DNA of 41,229 bases from Gemmatimonadota bacterium. GTDB lineage: Bacteria; Gemmatimonadota; Gemmatimonadetes; Gemmatimonadales; GWC2-71-9. The DNA lies in the NCBI GenBank assembly GCA_027294455.1, contig JAPULZ010000154.1:1-41229 (forward strand). Direction: 5' to 3'. Below, piece after piece: positions 7,062 through 15,222 of the stretch. The position numbers were made by a program, and so were the translations under genes. The notes below the pieces were generated by a model, which saw only the letters and a list, made by a program, of their open reading frames with translations, was not told where the DNA came from and did not search any database. Each line of letters starts with the position of its first letter. Position 1 is the stretch's first letter.

Positions 7062-8042
7062 GTGCGGAATCGTCCCACGGTGCTCTACTTTTCACCGGCC
7101 GCCAGGCCGGTGCCTGAGCTAATAATGACCTGGATCGAGGCAAGGCAGTTCGTCCTGGTCAAGCACGACAACCGGGAGGTGGCGGAGGCCCACGCGGTCC
7201 GGAGTCCGCCCATGCTGGTCGTGGTCGATGCCGATGAACAGGCTCTCGAGGGGTCCGCCTTTTGCCGAAATCTCAAGGCCGATCCCTATACGTCCATCGT
7301 CCCCGTGGCCTTCATCGCCAACGGCCACGCCACGAAGACCGTAGGTGAGTGGTTCGATGCCGGCGCCGACGAGGTCATCACACCGCTGTTCGAAACCAGC
7401 GAGCAACGCAGCCGGCTGGACGGCCTGTTGGTGCGGACCGAGCGCAATGTCTCGATTCACCCGTCCACACGCCTGCCCGGCACGACGGAGATCGAGCGGG
7501 AGCTCCGTACGCGCATCGATGCCGGCGAGACGTTCGCGGTGTGCTACGCCGACCTCGACCACTTCAAGGAGTTCAACGACCGCTACAGCTATCGCGACGG
7601 GGATCGTGTCATCTTCCTGGTGTCGCGTATCCTGAGCGACGTGTCCAAGGGGTTGTGCCAGGGGCGGGGGTTCGTGGGCCACATCGGCGGCGATGACTTT
7701 ATCATGATTCTTGCGGTGGACGACGTCCAGAAGGTGTGCGGGGAGATCGTGTCGGTGTTCGACGCGCTCATTCCCTTCCAGTACAATGCCCAGGACCGGA
7801 ACGCGTCGTACTTCTTCGGCCGCGACCGGCGGGGCCAACTGTATCGTGTGCCGCTCATGACGCTCTCCATCGGGATCGTGACCAACCAGCACCGCCGATT
7901 CGGACATCCGGCTCGGGCCAGTGCGCTGGCGACCGAGATGAAGAGCTACGCCAAGACGCTACCCGGTTCCGTGTTCGTCATTGACCGACGCCGCGAGGCT
8001 GAGGATGATGACATGGGAGGGGGCACACCAGGTCATCCATGA
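7062..8042 (+). CDS. Degenerate receiver plus GGDEF-domain protein (GGDDF variant), probable diguanylate cyclase
   Basis: Residues about 8-115 have the receiver fold pattern (VVVDADE, CRNLKADPYTSIVPVAF, AGADE), but the final lysine is missing (TPLF in place of KPF) and the switch Thr/Ser is not evident, so phosphorylation is doubtful. Residues about 140-315 form a GGDEF domain: FAVCYADLDHFKEFND carries the metal aspartate, and the signature is GGDDF (209-213), a variant compatible with activity. The RxxD inhibitory site is absent five residues upstream. I start at the GTG at 7062 because GGAG lies four bases before it; the GTG at 7050 has none. Its stop overlaps the ATG of the zinc-ribbon gene (ATGA), so the two are probably translated together. 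Confidence 0.85.
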   Translation: MRNRPTVLYFSPAARPVPELIMTWIEARQFVLVKHDNREVAEAHAVRSPPMLVVVDADEQALEGSAFCRNLKADPYTSIVPVAFIANGHATKTVGEWFDAGADEVITPLFETSEQRSRLDGLLVRTERNVSIHPSTRLPGTTEIERELRTRIDAGETFAVCYADLDHFKEFNDRYSYRDGDRVIFLVSRILSDVSKGLCQGRGFVGHIGGDDFIMILAVDDVQKVCGEIVSVFDALIPFQYNAQDRNASYFFGRDRRGQLYRVPLMTLSIGIVTNQHRRFGHPARASALATEMKSYAKTLPGSVFVIDRRREAEDDDMGGGTPGHP

Positions 8043-8977
8043 ACCTCTCCTGTTCTTCGTGTAATACCGTCTATCGCATCGACCCGGCCAAGGTTCCTGC
8101 GGCCGGGGTGCGTGCGCGTTGCACCGTGTGCTCCAACGTCATCGCGGTGAGCCGGGAGGCTGCGGCGGAGTCCGCGGTTGCGCCGGTTGCTTCCGCCGCG
8201 GTCGCTGCCGCCCCTAGGCCCAGCGCGGCCGATATCGCGGCGGGGAGCTTGGGAGACGCCTTCATTGCGGCGCCGGAGGAGTCGCAGGCTCCGCCCGCGG
8301 AGCCTCGCCCGGCGCGGGTGATGGACAAGACCCCGGTGATCGGGGTCCCCATCGCGCCGCCGCCGGCACAACTGATCGTTCCCAAGACTGCGGACAAGAC
8401 GCCGGTGAGGGGGATACCCATCGCCCAGCCACCGGCGGCCCCTGCCGATGGGGAAATCCGCCTGTCACGCCCGTTTTCCGGCGGTGGTGGGGCGGCGGCA
8501 GCGCCCCCGGCTCCGGCTGCGCCGGCGCGGCCCGTGGCACCCGTGTTCCGGCCCACGCCGGAGCAGCCGGTGCAGCCGACCGCGCCGGTTCCGCCGCAAC
8601 AGCCGGCGCCACCCACTCAGGAGCCACCCCAGCAGCCGGCCGCGACGCCGGCGCCTGCTCCCGCCGCGCCTGCGGCCTCCGAGGGGTCGGTGACACAGGG
8701 CTTCAAGCGCAAACCCATCAACCCCTTCCTGTCCCGGGATCCCACGCAGAAGGCCCGGCGGCTGGCCCGGGCCCTCATCTCCGACATGATCGTCTACCAG
8801 CCGGACAAGCGGCAAAAGGCCTTGCAGGAAGGCAATCTCAAGGACGTTTTCGGCGAGGAGGTCAAGAAGAGCTGGGAGGAGTACATGCAGCAGGTTGGCG
8901 AAGAGCTGGCCAACTCCACGCCGTTTTTCCGCGACGCCCTGAACGAGATCTTGGCCGGCGGGCAAGCCGTGTTCTAG
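8039..8977 (+). CDS. MJ0042-type zinc-ribbon protein with Pro/Ala-rich linker and conserved C-terminal helical domain
   Basis: The N-terminus carries a four-cysteine zinc ribbon (C5, C8, C28, C31) of the MJ0042 type, in which NLSCSSCNTVYRI is typical. About 180 residues of Pro/Ala/Gln-rich linker follow, with two near-repeats of DKTPVxGxPIA. The C-terminal 80 residues (from about 232) are charged and helical, with KARRLARALISDMIVY and FGEEVKKSWEEYM. I recall similar C-terminal segments in delta-proteobacterial and Acidobacterial regulators but cannot name the domain. There is no membrane helix or signal peptide, so it is probably cytosolic. The ATGA overlap with the GGDDF gene suggests a joint role in signalling. 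The partner that the ribbon binds is unknown. Confidence 0.8.
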   Translation: MNLSCSSCNTVYRIDPAKVPAAGVRARCTVCSNVIAVSREAAAESAVAPVASAAVAAAPRPSAADIAAGSLGDAFIAAPEESQAPPAEPRPARVMDKTPVIGVPIAPPPAQLIVPKTADKTPVRGIPIAQPPAAPADGEIRLSRPFSGGGGAAAAPPAPAAPARPVAPVFRPTPEQPVQPTAPVPPQQPAPPTQEPPQQPAATPAPAPAAPAASEGSVTQGFKRKPINPFLSRDPTQKARRLARALISDMIVYQPDKRQKALQEGNLKDVFGEEVKKSWEEYMQQVGEELANSTPFFRDALNEILAGGQAVF

Positions 8978-8981
8978 GCTG

Positions 8982-9009
8982 TTGTCGGCAGCAAGCAACC
9001 CGCTAAATT
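8982..9009 (+). promoter_or_regulatory. Candidate promoter for the prfB-led block
   Basis: TTGTCG at 8982-8987 and TAAATT at 9004-9009 each match the sigma-70 consensus in four of six bases, with a 16-base spacer. Transcription would start near 9016, giving a leader of about 60 bases before the prfB GTG. It would drive the first genes of the 22-kb block. Confidence 0.4.
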
Positions 9010-9020
9010 GTTGTGATGCA

Positions 9021-9063
9021 GAGCCGTTGGCCGCCTCGGGACCGACGGCTCGTAGTATTTTTT
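9021..9063 (+). promoter_or_regulatory. Hairpin and T6 tract in the prfB leader (weak terminator or attenuator)
   Basis: GAGCCGT (9021-9027) pairs perfectly with ACGGCTC (9045-9051). Six bases later comes a run of six T (9058-9063) that abuts the prfB Shine-Dalgarno GGGAGGA (9064-9070). A competing small hairpin (TCGG/CCGA, 9036-9045) lies inside the loop. The gap between stem and T run is longer than in a standard terminator. It may end the upstream transcript or tune prfB. Confidence 0.35.
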
Positions 9064-9077
9064 GGGAGGACCGATTT

Positions 9078-10182
9078 GTGACCCAGATCCTAGAGACGTT
9101 GAGTGACATCGACCGAAGATTGCTTGAGCTGCGAGGTTACCTTTGACCTCGATGCGAAAAATTCCCGCCTAGAGAAACTCCAGGCCGCGATGGCCGCGCC
9201 GGGTTTCTGGGACAATCCGGACACAGCCCGGTCGGCGGTCGAGGAATTGAAAACACTCAAGCGGTGGGCCGAGCCCTTTGCCGATCTGACCGCCCGCTCG
9301 CTGGAAGCCCGAGAAATGGCCGAGCTCCTGGCCGACGATCCCGATCCCGAACTGCAAGAGGGGTTGGAGGAAGAAGTGCCGCAGCTCGTAACGTCGCTCG
9401 AAGATCTCGAGTTGCGGAACATGCTTCAAGGCACGGACGACCACCTGTGGGCCTTGGTCACGATCCACCCGGGGGCCGGCGGAACGGAGTCGCAGGATTG
9501 GGCGCAGATGCTCATGCGGATGTACACCCGATGGGCGGAGCGGCGCTCTTACGAGGTGGTCGTGCTTGATCTGATCTCCGGGGAAGAGGCGGGAATCAAA
9601 TCGGCGTCGCTGGAGATCCGGGGCGACTACGCCTACGGCTATCTCAAAGCGGAGAAGGGGGTGCACCGGCTGGTGCGGATTTCACCGTTCGACGCCCAAT
9701 CGCGCCGCCATACATCATTTGCGTCGGTGTTCGTGTATCCCGTGGTGGATGATTCCATCGAGATCGACGTGCGTGACGATGACATCGAGATGGAGGTGTT
9801 CCGGGCGTCGGGGGCCGGAGGCCAGCACGTCAACAAGACGTCATCGGCCGTGCGCTTGCGGCACACCCCCACCGGCATCGTGGTGTCGTGCCAGCAGGAA
9901 CGCAGTCAGTTCAAGAACCGCGCGACGGCCATGAAAATGCTGAAGGCGGCGCTGTACGAGCGGGCGCGGGAAGAACAAGCGAAGGAAAAGGCCAAGGTGG
10001 AGGCCACCAAGAAGGACATCGCCTTTGGGAATCAGAGCCGATCGTACGTGTTTCAGCCGTACACCATGGTCAACGACCATCGTACGGAGCTCAAGGTGAC
10101 CGATGTGCAGCGGGTGATGGACGGCGACATCGACCAATTCATCCACGCGTTCTTGAAGCAGTACGGAAGCAAGGTTGCATGA
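9078..10182 (+). CDS. prfB: Peptide chain release factor 2, with +1 programmed frameshift
   Basis: RF2 releases peptides at UGA and UAA. The gene starts at the GTG at 9078, seven bases after a strong GGGAGGA. It reads 22 codons, reaches an in-frame TGA at 9144-9146, and continues in the +1 frame from GAC at 9145; the full product is 367 residues. In that product I see the RF2-specific anticodon-like SPF at 202-204 and the catalytic GGQ at 247-249 ([10 protein letters not shown]), three residues from their E. coli positions. A caller that ignores the frameshift would start this gene in the wrong place. It overlaps lysS by four bases (ATGA), the same prfB-lysS order as in E. coli. The gene is autoregulated through the frameshift. 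Confidence 0.96.
9132..9147 (+). promoter_or_regulatory. RF2 programmed +1 frameshift site
   Basis: The codons CGA GGT TAC CTT TGA C line up one to one with the E. coli site AGG GGG TAT CTT TGA C. They provide a Shine-Dalgarno-like GAGGT three bases before the slippery CTT, a UGA stop, and the weak-context C after it. When RF2 is scarce, ribosomes pause at UGA and slip forward by one base, so RF2 level controls its own synthesis. The mechanism is established for this family; here it is read directly from the sequence. Confidence 0.95.
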
Positions 10183-11675
10183 CGGTGACGCAAGAGCGGT
10201 CCTACATCGAGGCGGCGCGCCGCGAGAAGCTGCAGGCCCTGGCCGAGCGGGGCATCGCGCCGTTCGCGTACCGCTTCGAGCGTACGCACACCGCGCAAGA
10301 AGCCCTCGACGCTTTCCGGGACGGCGACGACGCGGTGTCGGTGCGGGCGGCCGGACGCATCGTGTCGCACCGGCCCCACGGCAAGACCACGTTCATGCAT
10401 CTGGGTGACAGCTCCGGCAAGATTCAGCTCTACTTCAAGCGGGACGACCTGGGGGAGGAACAATTCGAGGTGCTGAAGCTGCTCGACCTGAGCGACCACA
10501 TCGGCGTGCGTGGGACGCTGTTTCGGACCCGCACCGAGGAGATCACGATCAGGGTCGAGGAAGTGACCCTGCTGGCCAAGGCGCTGCGCCCTCTGCCCAT
10601 CGGCAAGGAAGCCGCCGACGGCGAGCAACACGGCGGCCTCCTCGACGCCGAGACGCGCTACCGGCAGCGCTACGTCGACCTCGCGGTACACGCCGGCGTG
10701 CGGGACGTGTTCGTCACCCGGGCCAAGGTGTTGCGGCTGATGCGCGCGTTCTTCGACGAGCGTGGCTTCATCGAGGTGGAGACGCCCGTGTTGCAGCCGA
10801 TCTACGGCGGCGCCTTGGCCTTGCCGTTCGTCACGGACCACAAGGCGCTCGACTCCAGGCTCTACCTGCGCATTGCCGACGAGCTGTATCTCAAGCGCTG
10901 CATCGTCGGAGGGTTCGACCGGGTGTACGAGATCGGCCACGATTTCCGCAACGAAGGCATCGACCGGTTTCATAATCCCGAGTTCACCATGCTCGAATTC
11001 TACCAGGCGTATGCCGACTACACCGACATGATGACGGTGTTGGAGGAGCTGGTGTCGGGGATCGTGCAGGAGGTGTGCGGCTCGCTTCAGATCGAGCGCT
11101 TCGGCACGACGCTCGATTTTTCCACGCCGTGGCGCCGAGCGGAATTCGTCGAGCTGGTGCGGAAACACGCCGGCCTGGATCTGGAGACGGCGGACGACGC
11201 CACGCTGCGGAACTGCCTTCGCTCGCAGGGCGACGACGACGACATCGACGCCATGCCCCGCACCAAGCTCATCGACGAGGTGTTCAAGGTCCACGTCGAG
11301 CCCACGCTCGTGCAGCCGACGATCGTGCAGGACTACCCCATCGAGATCTCGCCACTGGCCAAGCGCAAGCGGGGCAATCCCCGACTCACCGAGCGGTTCG
11401 AGTTCTTCGTGAACGGCCGGGAACTGGCCAATGCCTTTAGCGAGTTGAACGATCCCGACGATCAACGCAGCCGGTTCGAGTCGCAGGTCGCGGCCCGGGA
11501 AGCGGGAGACGACGCGGCCCACGCCATCGACGAAGACTATATCCGGGCGCTGGAGTACGGCATGCCGCCCACGGGCGGGCTCGGCCTGGGGGTGGATCGC
11601 TTCATCATGCTCTTGACCGACCAGCCGTCGATTCGGGACGTCATTCTCTTTCCCACGTTGAGGCCGGAGGAATGA
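10179..11675 (+). CDS. lysS: Lysine-tRNA ligase, class II
   Basis: Charges tRNA-Lys. The 498-residue protein has an N-terminal OB-fold anticodon-binding domain (about 50-150) and a class II catalytic core. The core shows [12 protein letters not shown], motif 2 FRNEGID followed by [12 protein letters not shown], and motif 3 [13 protein letters not shown] near the C-terminus. The usual PGGA.ARPF loop reads YGGALALPF here, a mild deviation. The ATG lies inside the prfB stop (ATGA), and the lysS stop in turn overlaps the lolC start, so translation is probably coupled along the three genes. Length is normal for bacterial LysRS. Confidence 0.95.
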   Translation: MTVTQERSYIEAARREKLQALAERGIAPFAYRFERTHTAQEALDAFRDGDDAVSVRAAGRIVSHRPHGKTTFMHLGDSSGKIQLYFKRDDLGEEQFEVLKLLDLSDHIGVRGTLFRTRTEEITIRVEEVTLLAKALRPLPIGKEAADGEQHGGLLDAETRYRQRYVDLAVHAGVRDVFVTRAKVLRLMRAFFDERGFIEVETPVLQPIYGGALALPFVTDHKALDSRLYLRIADELYLKRCIVGGFDRVYEIGHDFRNEGIDRFHNPEFTMLEFYQAYADYTDMMTVLEELVSGIVQEVCGSLQIERFGTTLDFSTPWRRAEFVELVRKHAGLDLETADDATLRNCLRSQGDDDDIDAMPRTKLIDEVFKVHVEPTLVQPTIVQDYPIEISPLAKRKRGNPRLTERFEFFVNGRELANAFSELNDPDDQRSRFESQVAAREAGDDAAHAIDEDYIRALEYGMPPTGGLGLGVDRFIMLLTDQPSIRDVILFPTLRPEE

Positions 11676-12922
11676 CGCGCCTCGAGTGGAAGATCGCGTT
11701 GCGCTATCTGCGCAGCCGGCGCTCGTCTCGGCTGGTTTCGCTCATCACGCTGATCGCCACGGCCGGCGTCATGGTGGGCGTGACCGCTCTCGTGGTGGTG
11801 ATGGGGGTGATGGACGGCTTGCAGGCCGAGCTGCGGGAGAAGATCCTCATCGCGAGCCCCCATCTGCGTGTCCTCACCTACGGTGACGACCTGCGGATCG
11901 ACGACTGGCGCCACGCCCTCGAGGTCATCGAGTCGCATCCCGACGTGGTGGCGGCTCAACCATTCGTCATCACCCAGGGGCTGGTCCGTGCCGGGTCCAA
12001 TTACACCGAAGGCGTGCGCGTGCTGGGGATCGTGTCCGACACAGGCGAGGCGGCGGTGATGCCGCTGCCGCGGTACTTCGTGACGGGCGACCTCCGGTTC
12101 GCGACCACCCTGCCCGGTATCGAGGGAGGCGTGGTGCTGGGGCGACAGGTGGCGAATCGGCTCCAGACGTTCGCAGGCGACAGCGTCACGATCATTTCGT
12201 CCGCCGGCAGCAAATTCAACGCGGCGCTGGGTGCCTTCATCCCGAGCTATTGGTCATTCGAGATGACCGGCGTTTTCGAAACCGGCATGTTCGAGTACGA
12301 CAACAGCTATATCGTGCTGCCACTCGACGTGGCGCAGCGGTTCGCCAATCTGGGCGACGCGGTGAGCGGCATCGACGTGCGTGTGAAAGATCCCGCCGAC
12401 GCGGTGCGGGTGGGTGACGAGCTCGCGTTCCAGCTGGACTATCCATACCGCTCCCAATCGTGGCAGGAGCAGAACGCCCAGCTCTTCTCGGCGCTGAAGC
12501 TCGAGAAACTGGGCATGGGCCTCGTGTTGTTGCTCATCGTGGTCGTCGCCGCCTTCAACATCGTGGGCACGTTGACGATGGTGGTGACGGACAAGACGCG
12601 GGAGATCGGCATCCTGCGCGCCATGGGCTTTCCGGCCAAATCGGTGCGCAGAACGTTCATGCTGCAAGGGGCGATCGTCGGGTTGGTGGGAACGGTGACG
12701 GGGGCGGTGACCGGCTTGATCATCGCCCAGCTGTTCGACAAGGGCCGGCTCATCCAACTCGACCCGTCGGTGTATTTCATCGACCACCTGCCGATTCGCG
12801 TGCAGCCGATGGACTTCGTCGTCATCGTGATCGCGAGTCTCGTCGTGGCGACCCTGGCCACGGTTTATCCGGCACGCCGCGCCGCCGAGTTGAACCCCGT
12901 CGAAGCGATCAGGCACGAATGA
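11672..12922 (+). CDS. lolC: LolC/LolE-family lipoprotein-releasing ABC permease
   Basis: The membrane part of the transporter that extracts lipoproteins from the inner membrane for delivery to the outer membrane. The 416 residues show the family start (EWKIALRYLRSRR), one N-terminal membrane helix, a periplasmic domain of about 210 residues, three more helices from about residue 285 and the FtsX-type segment TREIGILRAMGF. The C-terminus PARRAAELNPVEAIR is also typical. Only one permease gene is present beside lolD, so a homodimer (LolF-like arrangement) is likely unless another permease lies elsewhere. Both ends overlap neighbours by four bases. Confidence 0.93.
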   Translation: MTRLEWKIALRYLRSRRSSRLVSLITLIATAGVMVGVTALVVVMGVMDGLQAELREKILIASPHLRVLTYGDDLRIDDWRHALEVIESHPDVVAAQPFVITQGLVRAGSNYTEGVRVLGIVSDTGEAAVMPLPRYFVTGDLRFATTLPGIEGGVVLGRQVANRLQTFAGDSVTIISSAGSKFNAALGAFIPSYWSFEMTGVFETGMFEYDNSYIVLPLDVAQRFANLGDAVSGIDVRVKDPADAVRVGDELAFQLDYPYRSQSWQEQNAQLFSALKLEKLGMGLVLLLIVVVAAFNIVGTLTMVVTDKTREIGILRAMGFPAKSVRRTFMLQGAIVGLVGTVTGAVTGLIIAQLFDKGRLIQLDPSVYFIDHLPIRVQPMDFVVIVIASLVVATLATVYPARRAAELNPVEAIRHE

Positions 12923-13620
12923 GTGCGATCCTGCAGGCCCGTGGCGTTCGCAAGACCTACCGCGGCGGCGACGCACCGGACGTGGAGGTGCTGACCGGGG
13001 TCGACCTCGAGGTCCGGCGCGGGGAAGTCGTGGCCATCGTCGGCGAGAGCGGGGCGGGGAAGAGCACGTTGCTCTACTTGCTGGGTGCGCTCGATGAGCC
13101 CACCGGCGGGGAGATCGTGCTGGACGGGCAATCCTATCCCACGCTCAGCGAGCCGGCCCGGGACAAGCTGCGCAACGAGCGACTCGGTTTCGTGTTTCAG
13201 TTCCATCACTTGTTGCGGGAGTTCACCGCCCTCGAGAACGTGATGATGCCGTTGATGATCGGGGGGGCGTCGGAGGCCACGGCGCGGGGTCGCGCCGAGG
13301 AGGTGCTGGCCCGTGTGGGGTTGGCCGGGCGCATGACCCACCGGCCGGGCCAACTCTCGGGCGGGGAGCAGCAGCGCTGCGCCGTCGCCCGGGCCCTGGT
13401 CCACGATCCCCGGCTCCTGTTGGCCGATGAACCGAGTGGCAACCTCGACGAGCGCAACGCCGGCCGCCTCCACGAACTGCTGTTCGAGTTGGTGCGCGAC
13501 CTGGAAACCGCGTTGGTCGTGGTGACTCACAACCGTGCGCTTTCGGAGCGGGCCGACCGGACCGTGTTGCTCGCGGGCGGCCGGCTCGAGCCGGTGGTGC
13601 CCGGAGGCGTGACGCAGTAA
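12919..13620 (+). CDS. lolD: Lipoprotein-releasing ABC transporter ATPase LolD
   Basis: The ATPase partner of the permease just upstream. In 233 residues it carries Walker A GESGAGKST, a Q-loop in FVFQFHHLL, the ABC signature LSGGEQQRCAVAR, Walker B LLLADEPSGNLD and the switch histidine in VVVTHN. FQFHHLLREFTALENV is the LolD/MacB-type Q-loop region. The ATG overlaps the lolC stop, and its own TAA shares a base with the ATG of mcsA. The LolC-LolD pair is the natural functional unit; the tight link to mcsA is unusual. Confidence 0.95.
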   Translation: MSAILQARGVRKTYRGGDAPDVEVLTGVDLEVRRGEVVAIVGESGAGKSTLLYLLGALDEPTGGEIVLDGQSYPTLSEPARDKLRNERLGFVFQFHHLLREFTALENVMMPLMIGGASEATARGRAEEVLARVGLAGRMTHRPGQLSGGEQQRCAVARALVHDPRLLLADEPSGNLDERNAGRLHELLFELVRDLETALVVVTHNRALSERADRTVLLAGGRLEPVVPGGVTQ

Positions 13621-14102
13621 TGCAGTGCGACGAGTGCAAGGAGCGGCCAGCGGCCATTCACCTCACCCAGATCGTCAACGACTCGGTGACGACGGTGCAT
13701 TTGTGCGAGCAGTGTGCGGCCGCCAAGGGCGTGCAGACGGGCGCCACCGTGGCCAAATTCCCCCTGTCGGACTTCCTGGCCACCATGGGCCAGCTGCCGC
13801 AGGGCGACGACGCCGGCGCGTGCGGCTCCTGCGGCGGCACCCTGCAGGACTTTCGCGAGTCGGGCCGTCTGGGGTGCCCGGACTGCTACGACGCTTTCGG
13901 ACAACACCTCCGGGGGTTGTTGCGGCGCCTGCACGGTTCCAGCCAGCACGTGGGCGAGCAGTACGCGGGGGAAGAGAGCGACGGCGAGCCGCGGACCGGT
14001 CCCTCCCTGGCCGAGCTGCGCAAGCGGCTGCGCCGGGCCGTGGAGACCGAGAACTTCGAGCTGGCCGCGGAGATCCGGGATCGGATCCGGGTGATGGAGT
14101 GA
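13620..14102 (+). CDS. mcsA: McsA-like zinc protein, activator of protein-arginine kinase
   Basis: McsA binds and stimulates McsB. This 160-residue protein has four CxxC pairs (C3/C6, C29/C32, C68/C71, C86/C89), as expected for two zinc sites, and a C-terminal UVR motif (from about 130; ELRKRLRRAVETENFELAAEIRD). The length is close to that of Firmicutes McsA. It starts on a TAATG shared with lolD and is separated from mcsB by one base. The usual partner regulator CtsR, which heads this operon in Firmicutes, is not present here, so heat-shock control by CtsR cannot be assumed. Confidence 0.93.
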   Translation: MQCDECKERPAAIHLTQIVNDSVTTVHLCEQCAAAKGVQTGATVAKFPLSDFLATMGQLPQGDDAGACGSCGGTLQDFRESGRLGCPDCYDAFGQHLRGLLRRLHGSSQHVGEQYAGEESDGEPRTGPSLAELRKRLRRAVETENFELAAEIRDRIRVME

Positions 14103-14103
14103 G

Positions 14104-15180
14104 ATGCTCGACCTGAACCTGTTGCCCGACGGAGGGATCTCGTGGCTCGACGCCAGCGGACCGGACTGCAATATCGTCCTGTCGACGCGCGTGCGGCTGG
14201 CCCGGAACATCGCCCACCGGCGGTTCACCGTCCGGTCCAGCGCCGAGGAGTGCAAGATGGTGCTGGATGAGGTGGAAGCGGCCTCCAACGCCTCCGCACA
14301 GCTACGAGATGCCAGCCTCATCCGGATCGACGAGCTGGGGCCGGTGGACCAACAGCTGCTGCACGAGCGGCACCTCATCTCCCGGGAGCTTGCCGGGCTC
14401 GAGAACGATCGGGGGGTCCGCACCGGGGCGGCCCTGCTCACCGACGGGACCGTGGGAATGATGGTGAACGAGGAGGATCACGTCCGCCTCCAGTGCCTCA
14501 AGTCGGGGTTTGCCCTGGCCGACGCCTACGCCGATTTGGAGCGGCTGGACGCCGATCTGGGGCGGCGCCTCACCTTCGCGTTCCATGACGAGTTCGGTTA
14601 TCTTACGTCCTGTCCCACGAACGCCGGGACGGGGCTGCGGGCGTCCGTCCTGATCCACCTTCCCGGGCTCGTCCTCACCAAAGAGATCCAGAAGGTGCTC
14701 CAGGGGTTGTCCCAGGTGGGGTTGACCTTCCGGGGACTCTACGGCGAGGGTAGCGAGGTGGTGGGCAACTTCTTCCAGCTGTCGAATCAGACGACGCTGG
14801 GGAAGTCCGAGAGCGAGCTCCTCGAGCACCTCGGCGACATGGTCCAGAAGGTGATCGAGTACGAGGAAGAGGCCAGACGCATCCTCGAGCGGGATGCCCC
14901 GATGGTGATTGCCGACAAGGTGTGGCGCGCATACGGGCTGCTGCGGTATGCCCGCAACCTCTCGTTCGAGGAGACGATGAACTTGCTCAGCGGTGTGCGC
15001 CTGGGGGTCGGGTTGAACCTGATCCCCGATGTCAGTGTATACACCCTGAACAAGCTGTTGATCTTTACCCAGCCCGCGCACCTGGCGCAGCAGGAGGGGC
15101 GGGATTTGGGCGATCCCGCATTGGCAGCGGTTCGGGCGGCCTTCACCCGCCACCTGCTCGAGGCCGACGCCGGGCGATGA
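14104..15180 (+). CDS. mcsB: Protein-arginine kinase McsB
   Basis: Phosphorylates arginine side chains to mark proteins for ClpC-ClpP. The guanidino-kinase core is intact in 358 residues: STRVRLARN (27-35) for nucleotide binding, NEEDHVRLQ in the active-site region and CPTNAGTGLRASV with the reactive cysteine. The C-terminal domain (from about 260) includes RNLSFEETMNLLSGVRLG, which in B. subtilis McsB helps bind phosphoarginine. The gene lies between mcsA and clpC exactly as in Firmicutes, but in a diderm with lipid A genes. A YwlE-type phosphatase is not in the window. Confidence 0.96.
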   Translation: MLDLNLLPDGGISWLDASGPDCNIVLSTRVRLARNIAHRRFTVRSSAEECKMVLDEVEAASNASAQLRDASLIRIDELGPVDQQLLHERHLISRELAGLENDRGVRTGAALLTDGTVGMMVNEEDHVRLQCLKSGFALADAYADLERLDADLGRRLTFAFHDEFGYLTSCPTNAGTGLRASVLIHLPGLVLTKEIQKVLQGLSQVGLTFRGLYGEGSEVVGNFFQLSNQTTLGKSESELLEHLGDMVQKVIEYEEEARRILERDAPMVIADKVWRAYGLLRYARNLSFEETMNLLSGVRLGVGLNLIPDVSVYTLNKLLIFTQPAHLAQQEGRDLGDPALAAVRAAFTRHLLEADAGR

Positions 15181-15222
15181 GCGGTCGTGGTATCGGCCCA
15201 CACACGGAGCACCGATAATTAC

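Noticed and set aside
8981..9000. GCAGCAAGC near the prfB promoter as a third copy of the interspersed element
   Set aside because: Only nine bases agree with the core and the flanks do not match; expected by chance in this composition.
9888..10178. An upstream extension of lysS by 97 codons
   Set aside because: It lies inside prfB, and the ATG at 10179 gives the normal LysRS length and an ATGA junction.
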